Below, piece after piece: positions 7,644 to 15,473 of a DNA stretch of 64,000 nucleotides. Under the pieces are notes generated by a model. The model saw only the letters and a program-made list of their open reading frames with translations. It was not told where the DNA came from and did not search any database. Positions within the stretch are counted from its first letter, which is position 1; the number at the start of each line of letters is the position of its first letter. This DNA is from Acidiphilium acidophilum (GTDB lineage Bacteria; Pseudomonadota; Alphaproteobacteria; Acetobacterales; Acetobacteraceae): assembly GCF_033842475.1 (NCBI RefSeq), contig NZ_JAWXYB010000018.1:1905501-1969500 (forward strand), read 5' to 3'. The translations under genes and the position numbers were made by a program.

Positions 7644-10094
7644 ATGCGCCTGATCCGCTCCCTCGCGATCGCCCTGATCGTCTGCCTCGCCGGCATCACC
7701 CCGAGCCACGCTGCGGAAAACCCCCTGGCCGCCCTCATGGCCAAACCCGCCGCGACCCCCAAACCCGCCCCAACCACGCCCGGCACCACGCCCCACACCA
7801 CGCCCGGCACCACGCTCGACTCCGCCCAGATCAACGCGGCGATCGCGACACTCAACAACCCCGCCCAGCGCAACGCCCTGATCGCAACCCTCCAGGCCAT
7901 GAAGGCCCCCGCCGCCACCCCGGCGAAACCCGGCACCCCAACCACCACCACCATAACCACCGCCGCCCCCGCCATGGGCATCGGCTTCGTCCAGATCGCC
8001 GAGATGAAAACCCGCCTCGTCCTCGGCGAAATCATCACCGCCCTGCGCGAAGCGACCGATATCCGCCTGATCTGGCACTGGCTGGTCTTCGTCGCGACCG
8101 ACGCATGGCTCCGTCAAACGGTCATCCACGCCGCAATCCGCCTCGCCGCCGTCCTCGCCACCGCCCTGATCGCCGAAGCCGCCGCGATCTTCCTGCTCCG
8201 CCGCCCGCGCGCCGCCATCATCGCCCGCGCCGCGCGCTGGCGCGATTCCCTCATCGCCCTTGACGCCGAAGACCCCGAAAGCGAAGCCGCCGGCCTCGCC
8301 GCCGCCGAAGCTGGCGAGACCGAGCCCCGCCCGCGCCGCCGCTCCCTCCGCCGCTGGTTCCGCCGCCTACCCTACGCGATCGGCCATTTCCTGCTCGCCC
8401 TCGTCCCGATCGTGATCTTCGCCGCCGTCGGCTTCATCTGGCTCTCCGGCAGCATCGCGAACGAACGCGTCGCCCGCCTCGTCATCATCGCGGTTCTCAA
8501 CGCCTACCTCGCCTGCCGCGTCACCCTCGAAATCGCCCGCTTCCTGCTCGCCCCCCGCCACCGCGAAATCCGCCTGATCCGCACGACCGACCGCCGCGCC
8601 ACCTGGCTCGTCACCTGGCTGCGCCGGATCATCGCGGTGATCGCCTTCGGCTACGCCGCCATCGCCACCGGCACCCTGTTCGGCCTCTACCACGCAGCAA
8701 GTCAGGTCCTCGTCAAGCTGGTCTCGCTGATCGTCCACGTCATGCTCGCGATCATGGTCCTCCAGGCCCGCCGCCCGGTCGCCGCGATCATCCGGGGCGA
8801 CCGCCCGGGCCGCCCGCCGCGCACCGGCCTCGTCGCCGCCATGCGCGCCGGCCTCGCCCGCTCCTGGTACGTCCTCGCTTTGTTCTACATCGTCGCCCTC
8901 TGGATCGCCTGGGCGATCGGCGTCCCCCACGCCTTCGTCATCATGCTGAAAATCGTCCTGATCTTCGCCGTGATCATCTCGATCGCCCGCAGCATGACCA
9001 CCTGGATCGACCACGGCCTCGAATCCGCCTTCGACCCGGACGCCGCCTGGCACGAGCAATACCCCATCCTCCACGCCCGCGGCCGCATGTACCTGCCGAT
9101 CCTCAAGCTCGCGATCGGCGCGATCATCGCGGTCATCGCCGTCCTCGTAATCCTGCAACTCTGGGGCCTCGGCATCCTCAGCTGGTTCGCGGTCACCGCC
9201 ATCGGCCGCCGCATTGTCGGCGCCGTTATCACCATCGCGCTCGCCACCATCATCGGCCTGATCGTCTGGGAAATCATCAACGCTGCCCTCGAAAACCACG
9301 CGGAACACCTCATCGCGCAAGGCCGCGCCGGCCGCGCCGCCCGCTACCGCACCCTCCTGCCGATGATGCGCTCCACCCTGCTGGTGATCATCCTCGTCAT
9401 CGTCGCCCTCGTCGTGCTGAGCGCCATCGGCGTCAACGTCACCCTCCTGCTCGGCGGCCTCTCCATCTTCGGCCTCGCCGTCGGCTTCGGCTCGCAAAAA
9501 CTGGTGCAGGACATCATCACCGGCCTGTTCCTGCTGCTGGAAGACGCGATGCAGGTCGGCGATTCCGTCACCCTCGGCGGCATGTCCGGCGTCGTCGAAA
9601 AACTCTCGATCCGCACCATCCGCCTGCGCGGCGGCGACGGCTCGCTGAACATCATTCCGTTCAGTTCGGTGACCACGGTCACCAACAGCTCGCGCGATTT
9701 CGGCTATGCCCCGATCAACATCGGTGTCGGCTACAACGAAGACATCGACAAGGTCCAAGCCGTCATCCATGAAATCTTCGAAACCATGCGCGCCGAACCC
9801 ACCTGGGCCGCCCAGATCAGCAACGACCTCGAACTCTGGGGGCTCGACCAGTTCGGCGCCTCCTCGGTCAACATCGTCGGCCGCATCAAAACCCCCGCCG
9901 GCAAACAATACGGCGTCCGCCGCGAATTCAACCGCCGCGTCAAGATCCGCTTCGACGCGGACGGCATCGAACTCCCCTACAACTACCAGCGCATCACCAT
10001 CGACCCCGCCGAATTCCGCCAAGCCTTCGGCCCCCCAAAAACCGACGCCCCCAAAACAACCGCTCCCACCACCGCCCCGGAAACGAATGGCTGA
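7644..10094 (+). CDS. Large MscS-family mechanosensitive channel
   Basis: 816-residue inner-membrane protein. The ATG at 7644 is preferred because it opens a signal peptide (MRLIRSLAIALIVCLAGITPSHAAE); the frame extends 36 bp further to a TTG. After a periplasmic Ala/Pro/Thr-rich linker with TTPGT-type repeats come about ten transmembrane segments. The pore helix and upper beta domain follow as GLAVGFGSQKLVQDIITG and then IRTIRLRGGDGSLNIIPFSS near residues 610-680. The C-terminus ends in a Pro/Thr tail. It releases solutes on osmotic downshock and resembles the large MscK/YbdG-like forms more than E. coli MscS. Divergent from the HIG1 gene. Confidence 0.93.
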   Translation: MRLIRSLAIALIVCLAGITPSHAAENPLAALMAKPAATPKPAPTTPGTTPHTTPGTTLDSAQINAAIATLNNPAQRNALIATLQAMKAPAATPAKPGTPTTTTITTAAPAMGIGFVQIAEMKTRLVLGEIITALREATDIRLIWHWLVFVATDAWLRQTVIHAAIRLAAVLATALIAEAAAIFLLRRPRAAIIARAARWRDSLIALDAEDPESEAAGLAAAEAGETEPRPRRRSLRRWFRRLPYAIGHFLLALVPIVIFAAVGFIWLSGSIANERVARLVIIAVLNAYLACRVTLEIARFLLAPRHREIRLIRTTDRRATWLVTWLRRIIAVIAFGYAAIATGTLFGLYHAASQVLVKLVSLIVHVMLAIMVLQARRPVAAIIRGDRPGRPPRTGLVAAMRAGLARSWYVLALFYIVALWIAWAIGVPHAFVIMLKIVLIFAVIISIARSMTTWIDHGLESAFDPDAAWHEQYPILHARGRMYLPILKLAIGAIIAVIAVLVILQLWGLGILSWFAVTAIGRRIVGAVITIALATIIGLIVWEIINAALENHAEHLIAQGRAGRAARYRTLLPMMRSTLLVIILVIVALVVLSAIGVNVTLLLGGLSIFGLAVGFGSQKLVQDIITGLFLLLEDAMQVGDSVTLGGMSGVVEKLSIRTIRLRGGDGSLNIIPFSSVTTVTNSSRDFGYAPINIGVGYNEDIDKVQAVIHEIFETMRAEPTWAAQISNDLELWGLDQFGASSVNIVGRIKTPAGKQYGVRREFNRRVKIRFDADGIELPYNYQRITIDPAEFRQAFGPPKTDAPKTTAPTTAPETNG

Positions 10095-10127
10095 CTCCCC
10101 TCACCCCGACCTCCTCAGGTCCGTCCC

Positions 10128-10874
10128 ATGATGATACGAACTGCGCGCATGAACGCGATCGATCAGCGCCGCGCCCTCGCCAACCGCCTGACCACCGACG
10201 GCTACGCCTTCCTCGAAGGCCCGATCCTCGATTCCATGCTCCCGGAAGACGCCCTCACCCCGGCAAGCTGGAACCGCTTCGCCGCCAGTTGGGAAGGCAT
10301 GCCGGTCGATACCTACATGGCCGATGGCGGGCGCTACCGCCGCCGCCGCTTCGCCGTCTTCTCAGCCACCCCCGGCGAAACCATCCACCGCAGCGCCCAC
10401 CAGCCCCACTACCAGGCCCGCGACTACAACAGCCTCAACGGCGGCATCGAACGCTGGTTCGACCCGATCGACCCCGAAGTGGCGGACGGCCTCACCTTCC
10501 AGGCCCTGCTCGGCTTCACCCGCTCCCTGTTCGAACAACAGGCCGGCATCCACCCCTGGCACATCGAAGCCCACCAGTTCCGCATCGAAACCGGACCCGA
10601 CGGCACGGGCCTCCCAACCCCCGAAGGTATGCACCGAGACGGAGTCGATTACGTCCTGGTCCTGATGGTCCGCCGCGCCAACATCCACCAGGGCACCACC
10701 ACCATCCACACTCTCAACGGCAACCTCCTCGGCAGCTTCACCCTCACCCACCCGCGCGACGCCGCCTTCGTCAACGACCGCCGCGTCTTCCACGGCGTCA
10801 CCCCGGTCGTCCCGCTCCAACCCACCGAACCCGCCTTCCGCGACGTACTGGTCCTCACCTACCGCAAAACCTGA
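10128..10874 (+). CDS. 2OG-Fe(II) dioxygenase (PF10014-type, amino-acid hydroxylase-like)
   Basis: 248-residue protein with the iron facial triad H169-x-D171 (in MHRDGVDYVLV) and distal H222 (in RRVFHGVTPV). The spacing fits the 2OG-Fe dioxygenase family that includes bacterial L-isoleucine-4-hydroxylase. A hydroxylated free amino acid or small acid is therefore the likely product, but the substrate cannot be read from sequence. ATGs at 10128, 10131 and 10149 are all possible. It lies between the channel gene and psd, 49 bp from the latter, in the same direction. Confidence 0.82.
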   Translation: MMIRTARMNAIDQRRALANRLTTDGYAFLEGPILDSMLPEDALTPASWNRFAASWEGMPVDTYMADGGRYRRRRFAVFSATPGETIHRSAHQPHYQARDYNSLNGGIERWFDPIDPEVADGLTFQALLGFTRSLFEQQAGIHPWHIEAHQFRIETGPDGTGLPTPEGMHRDGVDYVLVLMVRRANIHQGTTTIHTLNGNLLGSFTLTHPRDAAFVNDRRVFHGVTPVVPLQPTEPAFRDVLVLTYRKT

Positions 10875-10923
10875 ACCGCCCGCTTGCTTGCCACAAATCC
10901 CCGGTTGCAGGCATAATCGGGGC

Positions 10924-11649
10924 ATGGATATTTTTCACTCGATCCGCTCGGTCCTGGCGCCGCCGCACCGGGCCGGCCTGCCGTTCATCGCCGGCGGCCT
11001 CGTCCTCATCGTCCTCGGCCTCATCTTCGCCGGCTGGCTCGCCTGGATCGGCGTGATCCTCACTTTGTTCTGCCTCTATTTCTTCCGCGACCCCGATCGC
11101 GTCCCACCCCCCCGCGCCGATGCCCTGGTCGCCCCCGCCGATGGTCTGATCACCCGGGTCGACCTCGCCATCCCCCCGCCCGAACTCGGCCTGCCCGCCA
11201 CCCCGCTCCCCCGCATCGCCATCTTCCTCTCGGTGCTCGATGTCCACGTCAACCGCATCCCCATGGCCGGCACCATCACCCGCATCGCCTACCGCCACGG
11301 CACCTTCGTCAACGCGGCCGACAAAGACTCCGACAACAACGAACGCAACGCCCTCGCCCTGCGCCTCGACAACGGTGCCGAAATCGCCATCGTGCAAATC
11401 GCGGGCCTGATCGCGCGCCGCATCCTGTGCGACGTCCACGAAGGCGACCACGTCGCCACCGGCGCCCGCTTCGGCATCATCCGCTTCGGCAGCCGCACCG
11501 ATGTCTACCTGCCGCCCGGCACACTCCCCCTCGTTACCATCGGCCAACGCGCCATCGGCGGCGAAACCGTCCTCGCCAATATCGCCGCCACCCCCTTCGG
11601 CATCCCGCCCGCCGCCGACATCCCCACCACCCCCCCGCCCGGCCTGTGA
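10924..11649 (+). CDS. psd: Phosphatidylserine decarboxylase (short form)
   Basis: Converts phosphatidylserine to phosphatidylethanolamine at the inner membrane. 241 residues with two N-terminal hydrophobic segments (about 20-52), then FFRDPDR, LSVLDVHVNRIP and the self-cleavage site Gly189-Ser190 in RFGSRTDVY, which generates the pyruvoyl group. The short length is typical of the Psd class found in many alphaproteobacteria. The stop codon overlaps the pssA GTG start (GTGA), giving the substrate-making and substrate-using enzymes a coupled operon. Confidence 0.95.
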   Translation: MDIFHSIRSVLAPPHRAGLPFIAGGLVLIVLGLIFAGWLAWIGVILTLFCLYFFRDPDRVPPPRADALVAPADGLITRVDLAIPPPELGLPATPLPRIAIFLSVLDVHVNRIPMAGTITRIAYRHGTFVNAADKDSDNNERNALALRLDNGAEIAIVQIAGLIARRILCDVHEGDHVATGARFGIIRFGSRTDVYLPPGTLPLVTIGQRAIGGETVLANIAATPFGIPPAADIPTTPPPGL

Positions 11650-12617
11650 ACGATCCGCCTGTGCACGACCGGCCTGTGAACGACCAGCCGGTGAACGACG
11701 CCGGAAAACCCGCGCGCTTCGCCCTGCCGCGCCGCCGCCGCGCCCGCCGCCCCCGGCTGCGCGGCCTCAGCTTCAACCGCATGCTGCCCAACCTGCTCAC
11801 CCTGGTCGGCCTCTGCGTCGGCTTCAGCGCCATCCGCTTCGCCCTCGATGGCCGCTTCGGCGCCGCCGTCATCGCCATCGCCGTCTCCGGCGCGATCGAC
11901 GGTCTCGACGGCCGCCTCGCCCGCCTCCTCAAAGCCACCTCCCGCTTCGGCGCGGAATTCGACAGCCTGTCCGACTTCCTCTGCTTCGGCGTCGCCCCCA
12001 GCCTCGTCCTCTACCTCTGGGCACTCGATGATTGGGGCGCGTTCGGCTACCTCCCCGAACTCATGTTCACCGCCAGCATGGCCCTCCGCCTCGCCCGCTT
12101 CAACGCCGCCATCGATGAACTCCCCCACACCGATGACGGCCACCTCCCCGCCTTCCGCTTCGCCAACAACTTCTTCACCGGAGTCCCCGCCCCCGCCGGC
12201 GCCGCCCTCTCGCTCCTGCCCATCTACCTCGGCCTCGAAGCCGCCGAACACAACATCGTCTGGCTCGCCGACCTCGCCCGCGCCCCCGCCCTCAGCGCCG
12301 CCGTCCTCGTCGCCACCGCCCTGCTCTGCGTCTCCACCCTCCCGGTCTGGAGCTTCAAAAACTTCAAAGTCCCCCCCCAATACGCCCTCGTCCTCCTCCT
12401 CGGCGTCGTCGTCTTCGCCGCCATCCTCCTCGCCGACCCCTGGCTCGGCCTCGCCCTCATCGCCGCCGCCTACCTCACAATGCTCCCCTTCAGCCGCCGC
12501 AGCTTCAAACGCCTCCAGGCCGAAGCCGAATCCCGCCTGCAACCGGAACCTGAACTGGACCTCGGCGACAAAGGTGAAGATAAAGGCGAAGGAAGCTCAA
12601 GCGCTTCTTTTTTGTAA
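11646..12617 (+). CDS. pssA: CDP-diacylglycerol-serine O-phosphatidyltransferase
   Basis: Makes phosphatidylserine from CDP-diacylglycerol and serine, feeding psd. The CDP-alcohol phosphotransferase motif is complete (D85, D88-G89, A92-R93, G102, D106, D110 when read from GTG 11646). About eight hydrophobic segments follow. The N-terminus is odd: from 11646 it reads VNDPPVHDRPVNDQPVND, a run of near-repeats each starting with GTG, so the true start could be any of the GTGs at 11646, 11661, 11676 or 11691. The last codons and the stop lie inside palindromic repeat copy B1, which supplies the TAA and the tail residues SASFL. Confidence 0.92.
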   Translation: MNDPPVHDRPVNDQPVNDAGKPARFALPRRRRARRPRLRGLSFNRMLPNLLTLVGLCVGFSAIRFALDGRFGAAVIAIAVSGAIDGLDGRLARLLKATSRFGAEFDSLSDFLCFGVAPSLVLYLWALDDWGAFGYLPELMFTASMALRLARFNAAIDELPHTDDGHLPAFRFANNFFTGVPAPAGAALSLLPIYLGLEAAEHNIVWLADLARAPALSAAVLVATALLCVSTLPVWSFKNFKVPPQYALVLLLGVVVFAAILLADPWLGLALIAAAYLTMLPFSRRSFKRLQAEAESRLQPEPELDLGDKGEDKGEGSSSASFL

Positions 12618-12626
12618 AAAAGAAGC
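12603..12626 (-). repeat. 24-base palindromic hairpin repeat, copy B1
   Basis: Stem GCTTC/GAAGC with T6/A6 extension, followed on the plus strand by AAAAAACTTTT (12627-12637). It is the exact reverse complement, over about 35 bases, of copy B2 at 12803-12842. It overlaps the 3' end of pssA and provides its stop codon. Confidence 0.85.
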
Positions 12627-12759
12627 AAAAAACTTTTATTCGTCTGGTCCGTGCCGTTTCAATGGCACGAAACCAGCATGGACTTCCTGCTGTTTCCCGA
12701 AATACCATTGCAGGCGATTCATCGAACAAACTCGCGCGCAAGCACAGCTTGAAACTAAA

Positions 12760-12818
12760 TTTTTGATCTGGGCCTCCGCCCCGTCAAACAGCGCAGTCCC
12801 AGATCAAAAAAGTTTTTT
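12760..12818 (+). terminator. Stem-loop with T-run after psd-pssA
   Basis: TTTTTGATCTGGG (12760-12772) pairs perfectly with CCCAGATCAAAAA (12798-12810), 13 bp with a 25-base loop, then AG and six T residues (12813-12818). This fits an intrinsic terminator read on the plus strand about 140 bases after pssA. It sits between the two facing hairpin repeats B1 and B2. Confidence 0.5.
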
Positions 12819-12842
12819 GCTTCTTTTTTACAAAAAAGAAGC
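12819..12842 (+). repeat. 24-base palindromic hairpin repeat, copy B2
   Basis: Hairpin with stem GCTTC/GAAGC, preceded by AAAAAAGTTTTTT (12806-12818). It faces copy B1 in inverted orientation, making a terminal-inverted-repeat-like unit from 12603 to 12842. Confidence 0.85.
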
Positions 12843-12848
12843 CCTATC

Positions 12849-12873
12849 TTGCCTTGCCTTGCCTTGCCTTGCC
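12849..12873. repeat. Five tandem copies of TTGCC
   Basis: TTGCC is repeated five times without interruption and then decays into TTTGCTTTGCC. It lies between repeat copy B2 and the 3' end of the small membrane-protein gene. Pentanucleotide tracts like this are prone to slippage, but no gene start or promoter is nearby. Confidence 0.75.
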
Positions 12874-12899
12874 TTTGCTTTGCCTACACCACGCACCAT

Positions 12900-13211
12900 T
12901 CAAATCTTGGAAGACGTTCCCGACGCAGTGCTGCCGCCATGTGTCATACCCAATCCCGGATCGACCCGGTGCAGCACCAGCAGGAGCAGCAGGATCACGA
13001 TGAGGGTGGCGAACACCCCGCCGAGCAGTCTGATTGCCATGATGATCAGGGCGATGGCCACCACCACGAGCAGGATGGTCTGGATATGGGGCGGCACGTG
13101 CAGGTCGTTCATGAATCCGATCAGGAGTCCGTCGATGAAGGCGATGAGCTGCATCACGAGTCCGGCGAGGGCGTAGATGATCGAGGTAATGACGGCGATA
13201 GCGTGGTCCAT
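12900..13211 (-). CDS. Small membrane protein of unknown function
   Basis: 103 residues with two to three hydrophobic helices (about residues 5-35 and 43-80) and a polar, Gly/Ser/Thr-rich tail. MDHAIAVITSIIYALAGLVM starts the protein. No family recognised. It begins 15 bp after the mntR stop on the same strand, so it is probably in the mntR transcript. Manganese transport or sensing would be an attractive link, but nothing in the sequence (no obvious metal motif) proves it. Confidence 0.65.
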   Translation of the reverse strand: MDHAIAVITSIIYALAGLVMQLIAFIDGLLIGFMNDLHVPPHIQTILLVVVAIALIIMAIRLLGGVFATLIVILLLLLVLHRVDPGLGMTHGGSTASGTSSKI

Positions 13212-13226
13212 ATTGGATCTTTCGGT

Positions 13227-13691
13227 TCAGGTTGCCGTCTGTCCTCGTGCTTTTAAAAACCGGCTGAACGCGCGGAGCGACACGTCGGACACGTAGTGTT
13301 CGATTCCTTCGGCGTCGGCCTCTGCGGTTTCCGGCGGCACGCCGATCGCTTCGAGCAACTGCACCACGAGCCGGTGCCGTGTCCGCACCCGTTCGGCCAG
13401 TGCGAGGCCTGCGTCGGTCAGGAACACGCCGCGATAGGGTTTCGAGGTTGCCAGCCCTTCGCGTTTGAGCCGGTTGATGCTTTTCGCCGCGGTCGGGTGG
13501 GACACGCCGAGTCGCCGCGCGATATCGATCGGCCGCGCTTCGCCGTTGATCGCGAGCAGGTCCGCGATCAGTTCGACGTAATCTTCGAGCAGTGCCGATG
13601 ATTGCGCGGTCCGGGCGCGGCAGAACCGTTCGGCCTGGGTCGGCTCGGCGGGCAGGGCGTCGTGGGGTTCGCGCAACGGGGCCGCGGTCAT
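13227..13691 (-). CDS. mntR: Manganese-responsive DtxR-family regulator MntR
   Basis: 154-residue transcription regulator. It has an N-terminal winged helix (EDYVELIADLLAINGEARPIDIARRLGVS, HPTAAKSINRLKREGL) and a dimerisation/metal domain with H and E ligands in RHRLVVQLLEAIGV and AEGIEHYVSD. Length and motifs match E. coli MntR (155 residues) when started at ATG 13691; a GTG at 13727 would add an unrelated 12 residues. It should repress Mn uptake genes when Mn(II) is bound. No Mn transporter gene is visible in this window. Confidence 0.9.
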   Translation of the reverse strand: MTAAPLREPHDALPAEPTQAERFCRARTAQSSALLEDYVELIADLLAINGEARPIDIARRLGVSHPTAAKSINRLKREGLATSKPYRGVFLTDAGLALAERVRTRHRLVVQLLEAIGVPPETAEADAEGIEHYVSDVSLRAFSRFLKARGQTAT

Positions 13692-13747
13692 GCCGAGTGC
13701 ATAGCCCCCCGGTCCCGCCGGGTCCACCCGGCATTATCCCAGGCGGG

Positions 13748-14770
13748 TCAGCCCGCCAGCATCCAGGGCGGTGCCGGCAGGTTCTTGCTCGCCAGAAATT
13801 CCGGGTTGAACAATTTCGACTGATACCGCGCCGCCCCGTCGCACAAAATGGTCGCGATGGTATGGCCCGGCCCCATTTCCCGCGCGACCGCGATGGCGGC
13901 AGCCACGTTGATCCCCGCCGAGCCGCCGATCGAGAGCCCTTCATGGATCATCAGGTCGAACACCTGTTCCAGCATCGCGGCATCTCCGATCCGCACCGCC
14001 CCATCGATCGGTGCTCCTTCGAGGTTGCCGGTCACCCGCCCCTGCCCGATCCCTTCGGTGATCGACGATCCGGCCGATTTCAGCTCCCCGGTCGTCACCC
14101 AATCATAGAGCGCGCTGCCATCCGGGTCGGCCAGAATAATCCGCACCGCGGGATTATGCGCCTTGAGCGCCATGCCAACGCCCGCGAGCGTCCCCCCGGT
14201 GCCGCAGGCGCAGGTGAACGCATCGATCCGCCCGCCGGTCTGCGCCCAGATTTCCGCCCCCGTGGTCCGCCGGTGCCCCTCGCGATTCTCGGTATTGTCG
14301 AACTGATTGGCCCAGAACGCCCCGGTTTCCTCGGCGATCCGGCGCGATACGTGAACGTAATTGCCGGGATCGCGATACGGTTTCGCCGGCACCAGCCGCA
14401 AATCCGCCCCGATCATCCGCAGAAAATCGATCTTCTCACGGCTTTGTGTTTCCGGCATCACAATGATGCACCGATACCCCCGCGCATTGGCCACCAGCGT
14501 CAGCCCGATCCCGGTATTGCCCGCCGTGCCCTCCACAATCGTGCCGCCCGGCTTGAGCGTCCCCGCCGCCTCCGCCGCCTCGATCATCGCCAAAGCCGCG
14601 CGATCCTTGACCGAACCGCCCGGATTCATGAACTCGGCCTTGCCCAGTATCGTGCACCCCGTCACGTCGGAGGCCCGCCGCAGCCGGATCAACGGCGTAT
14701 GCCCGATCGCACCGGGAAGCCCATCCCCGCTCACCCCTTCTGCGAAATTGGTCTTCGGTGCTATCGTCAT
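13748..14770 (-). CDS. cysK: Cysteine synthase A (O-acetylserine sulfhydrylase)
   Basis: PLP enzyme that makes cysteine from O-acetylserine and sulfide. The 340-residue product has the PLP lysine K55 in NPGGSVKDRA, the substrate loop EGTAGNTGIGL, the phosphate-binding loop CGTGGTLAGVG and the C-terminal GGSAGINVAAA. It is divergent from the single-domain rhodanese, sharing a roughly 100-bp promoter region. The position beside a rhodanese and among other sulfur genes supports sulfide assimilation. The pyridoxal-phosphate fold is shared with cystathionine beta-synthase, but there is no CBS domain. Confidence 0.92.
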   Translation of the reverse strand: MTIAPKTNFAEGVSGDGLPGAIGHTPLIRLRRASDVTGCTILGKAEFMNPGGSVKDRAALAMIEAAEAAGTLKPGGTIVEGTAGNTGIGLTLVANARGYRCIIVMPETQSREKIDFLRMIGADLRLVPAKPYRDPGNYVHVSRRIAEETGAFWANQFDNTENREGHRRTTGAEIWAQTGGRIDAFTCACGTGGTLAGVGMALKAHNPAVRIILADPDGSALYDWVTTGELKSAGSSITEGIGQGRVTGNLEGAPIDGAVRIGDAAMLEQVFDLMIHEGLSIGGSAGINVAAAIAVAREMGPGHTIATILCDGAARYQSKLFNPEFLASKNLPAPPWMLAG

Positions 14771-14872
14771 CGCGCTGTCCCCACGGATCGGTTATATGGA
14801 TCGTTTATCTTGAATATATCGAGCATCCGGCCCAAACCGGACAAAGCAGCCACTATCCTAATGGAGGAAACC
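14771..14872. promoter_or_regulatory. Divergent promoter region, cysK / rhodanese
   Basis: 102 bp between the two divergent starts. It contains an AT-rich core (TTATATGGATCGTTTATC and TTGAATATATCG) and, nearer the rhodanese, a short TCCGG/CCGGA hairpin. GGAGGA at 14863-14868 is the rhodanese ribosome site. No operator can be named with confidence. Confidence 0.35.
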
Positions 14873-15283
14873 ATGATTGACGATGTCGCCCCCAAGCAGG
14901 TCTGGGAAACCCTGATGAGCAACCCGGACGCCGTGATGTGCGACGTGCGGACCGTTGCGGAATGGAATTTCGTCGGCATGCCGGACCTGTCGCAGGCAGG
15001 CAAACACGTCGTCCCGGTCCAATGGCAGGTTTTCCCCACCATGCAGCCCAACCCGCAATTCCTCGATCAGTTGCAGGAAGCCGGAATCGGCCCCGACCAT
15101 CACGTCTATTTCCTCTGCCGCACCGGAGGCCGCAGCATGGCCGCCGCCAAAGCCGCCCAGGCCGCCGGATTCAAACACGTCTACAACATCAAGGACGGCT
15201 TCGAAGGCCCCCAGGACCAACGCGGCCATCGCGGCCATGTCGCGGGATGGAAGCATGACGGGCTGCCTTGGGCGCAGAAGTAA
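14873..15283 (+). CDS. Single-domain rhodanese sulfurtransferase
   Basis: 136-residue cytoplasmic rhodanese. The active-site loop is CRTGGRS with Cys82, matching the thiosulfate-sulfurtransferase type CRxGxR. The conserved CDVRTVAEW strand opens the domain and the GFEGPQD motif closes it. ATG 14873 is chosen because of the GGAGGA ribosome site; the in-frame ATG at 14861 sits on that site itself. Divergent from cysK. It may pass sulfane sulfur or release sulfide for cysteine synthesis, or protect against cyanide. Confidence 0.9.
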   Translation: MIDDVAPKQVWETLMSNPDAVMCDVRTVAEWNFVGMPDLSQAGKHVVPVQWQVFPTMQPNPQFLDQLQEAGIGPDHHVYFLCRTGGRSMAAAKAAQAAGFKHVYNIKDGFEGPQDQRGHRGHVAGWKHDGLPWAQK

Positions 15284-15299
15284 GGGGGTAGGGAAGAAG

Positions 15300-15323
15300 G
15301 GTTCTTTTTTGAAAAAAAGAACC
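15300..15323 (-). repeat. 24-base palindromic hairpin repeat, copy C1
   Basis: Stem here is GGTTC/GAACC instead of GCTTC/GAAGC, so both sides changed together. It is followed by AAAAAACTTTTTT (15324-15336). It begins 16 bases after the rhodanese stop and faces copy C2 with a short spacer. Confidence 0.85.
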
Positions 15324-15392
15324 AAAAAACTTTTTTGAATCTGGGTCCGTGCCGGTGACAACGCCCGGGCCCCATAGGAGCGAAAGTTTTTT

Positions 15393-15416
15393 GCTACTTT
15401 TTTTCAAAAAAGTAGC
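15393..15416 (+). repeat. 24-base palindromic hairpin repeat, copy C2
   Basis: Stem GCTAC/GTAGC, another compensatory version of the family stem, preceded by AAAGTTTTTT. Inverted partner of C1; together they span 15300-15416 between the rhodanese and the next gene. Confidence 0.85.
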
Positions 15417-15473
15417 CTTCCTTCCCCTATCTCTACTTTCTCACCTCCCCACCCCCGGGCGTATACAATCGCA

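Noticed and set aside
8367-10022. 551-codon minus-strand open frame opposite the MscS gene
   Set aside because: Translation is extremely Asp/Glu/Gly-rich with no domain, a typical antisense shadow of a GC-rich gene; the plus-strand frame has a complete MscS domain.
12505-12741. Short ORFs containing FFKKE/YKKEA strings near the hairpin repeats
   Set aside because: These strings are the translation of the repeat itself (also at 15.3, 48.9 and 63 kb), so the ORFs are artefacts.
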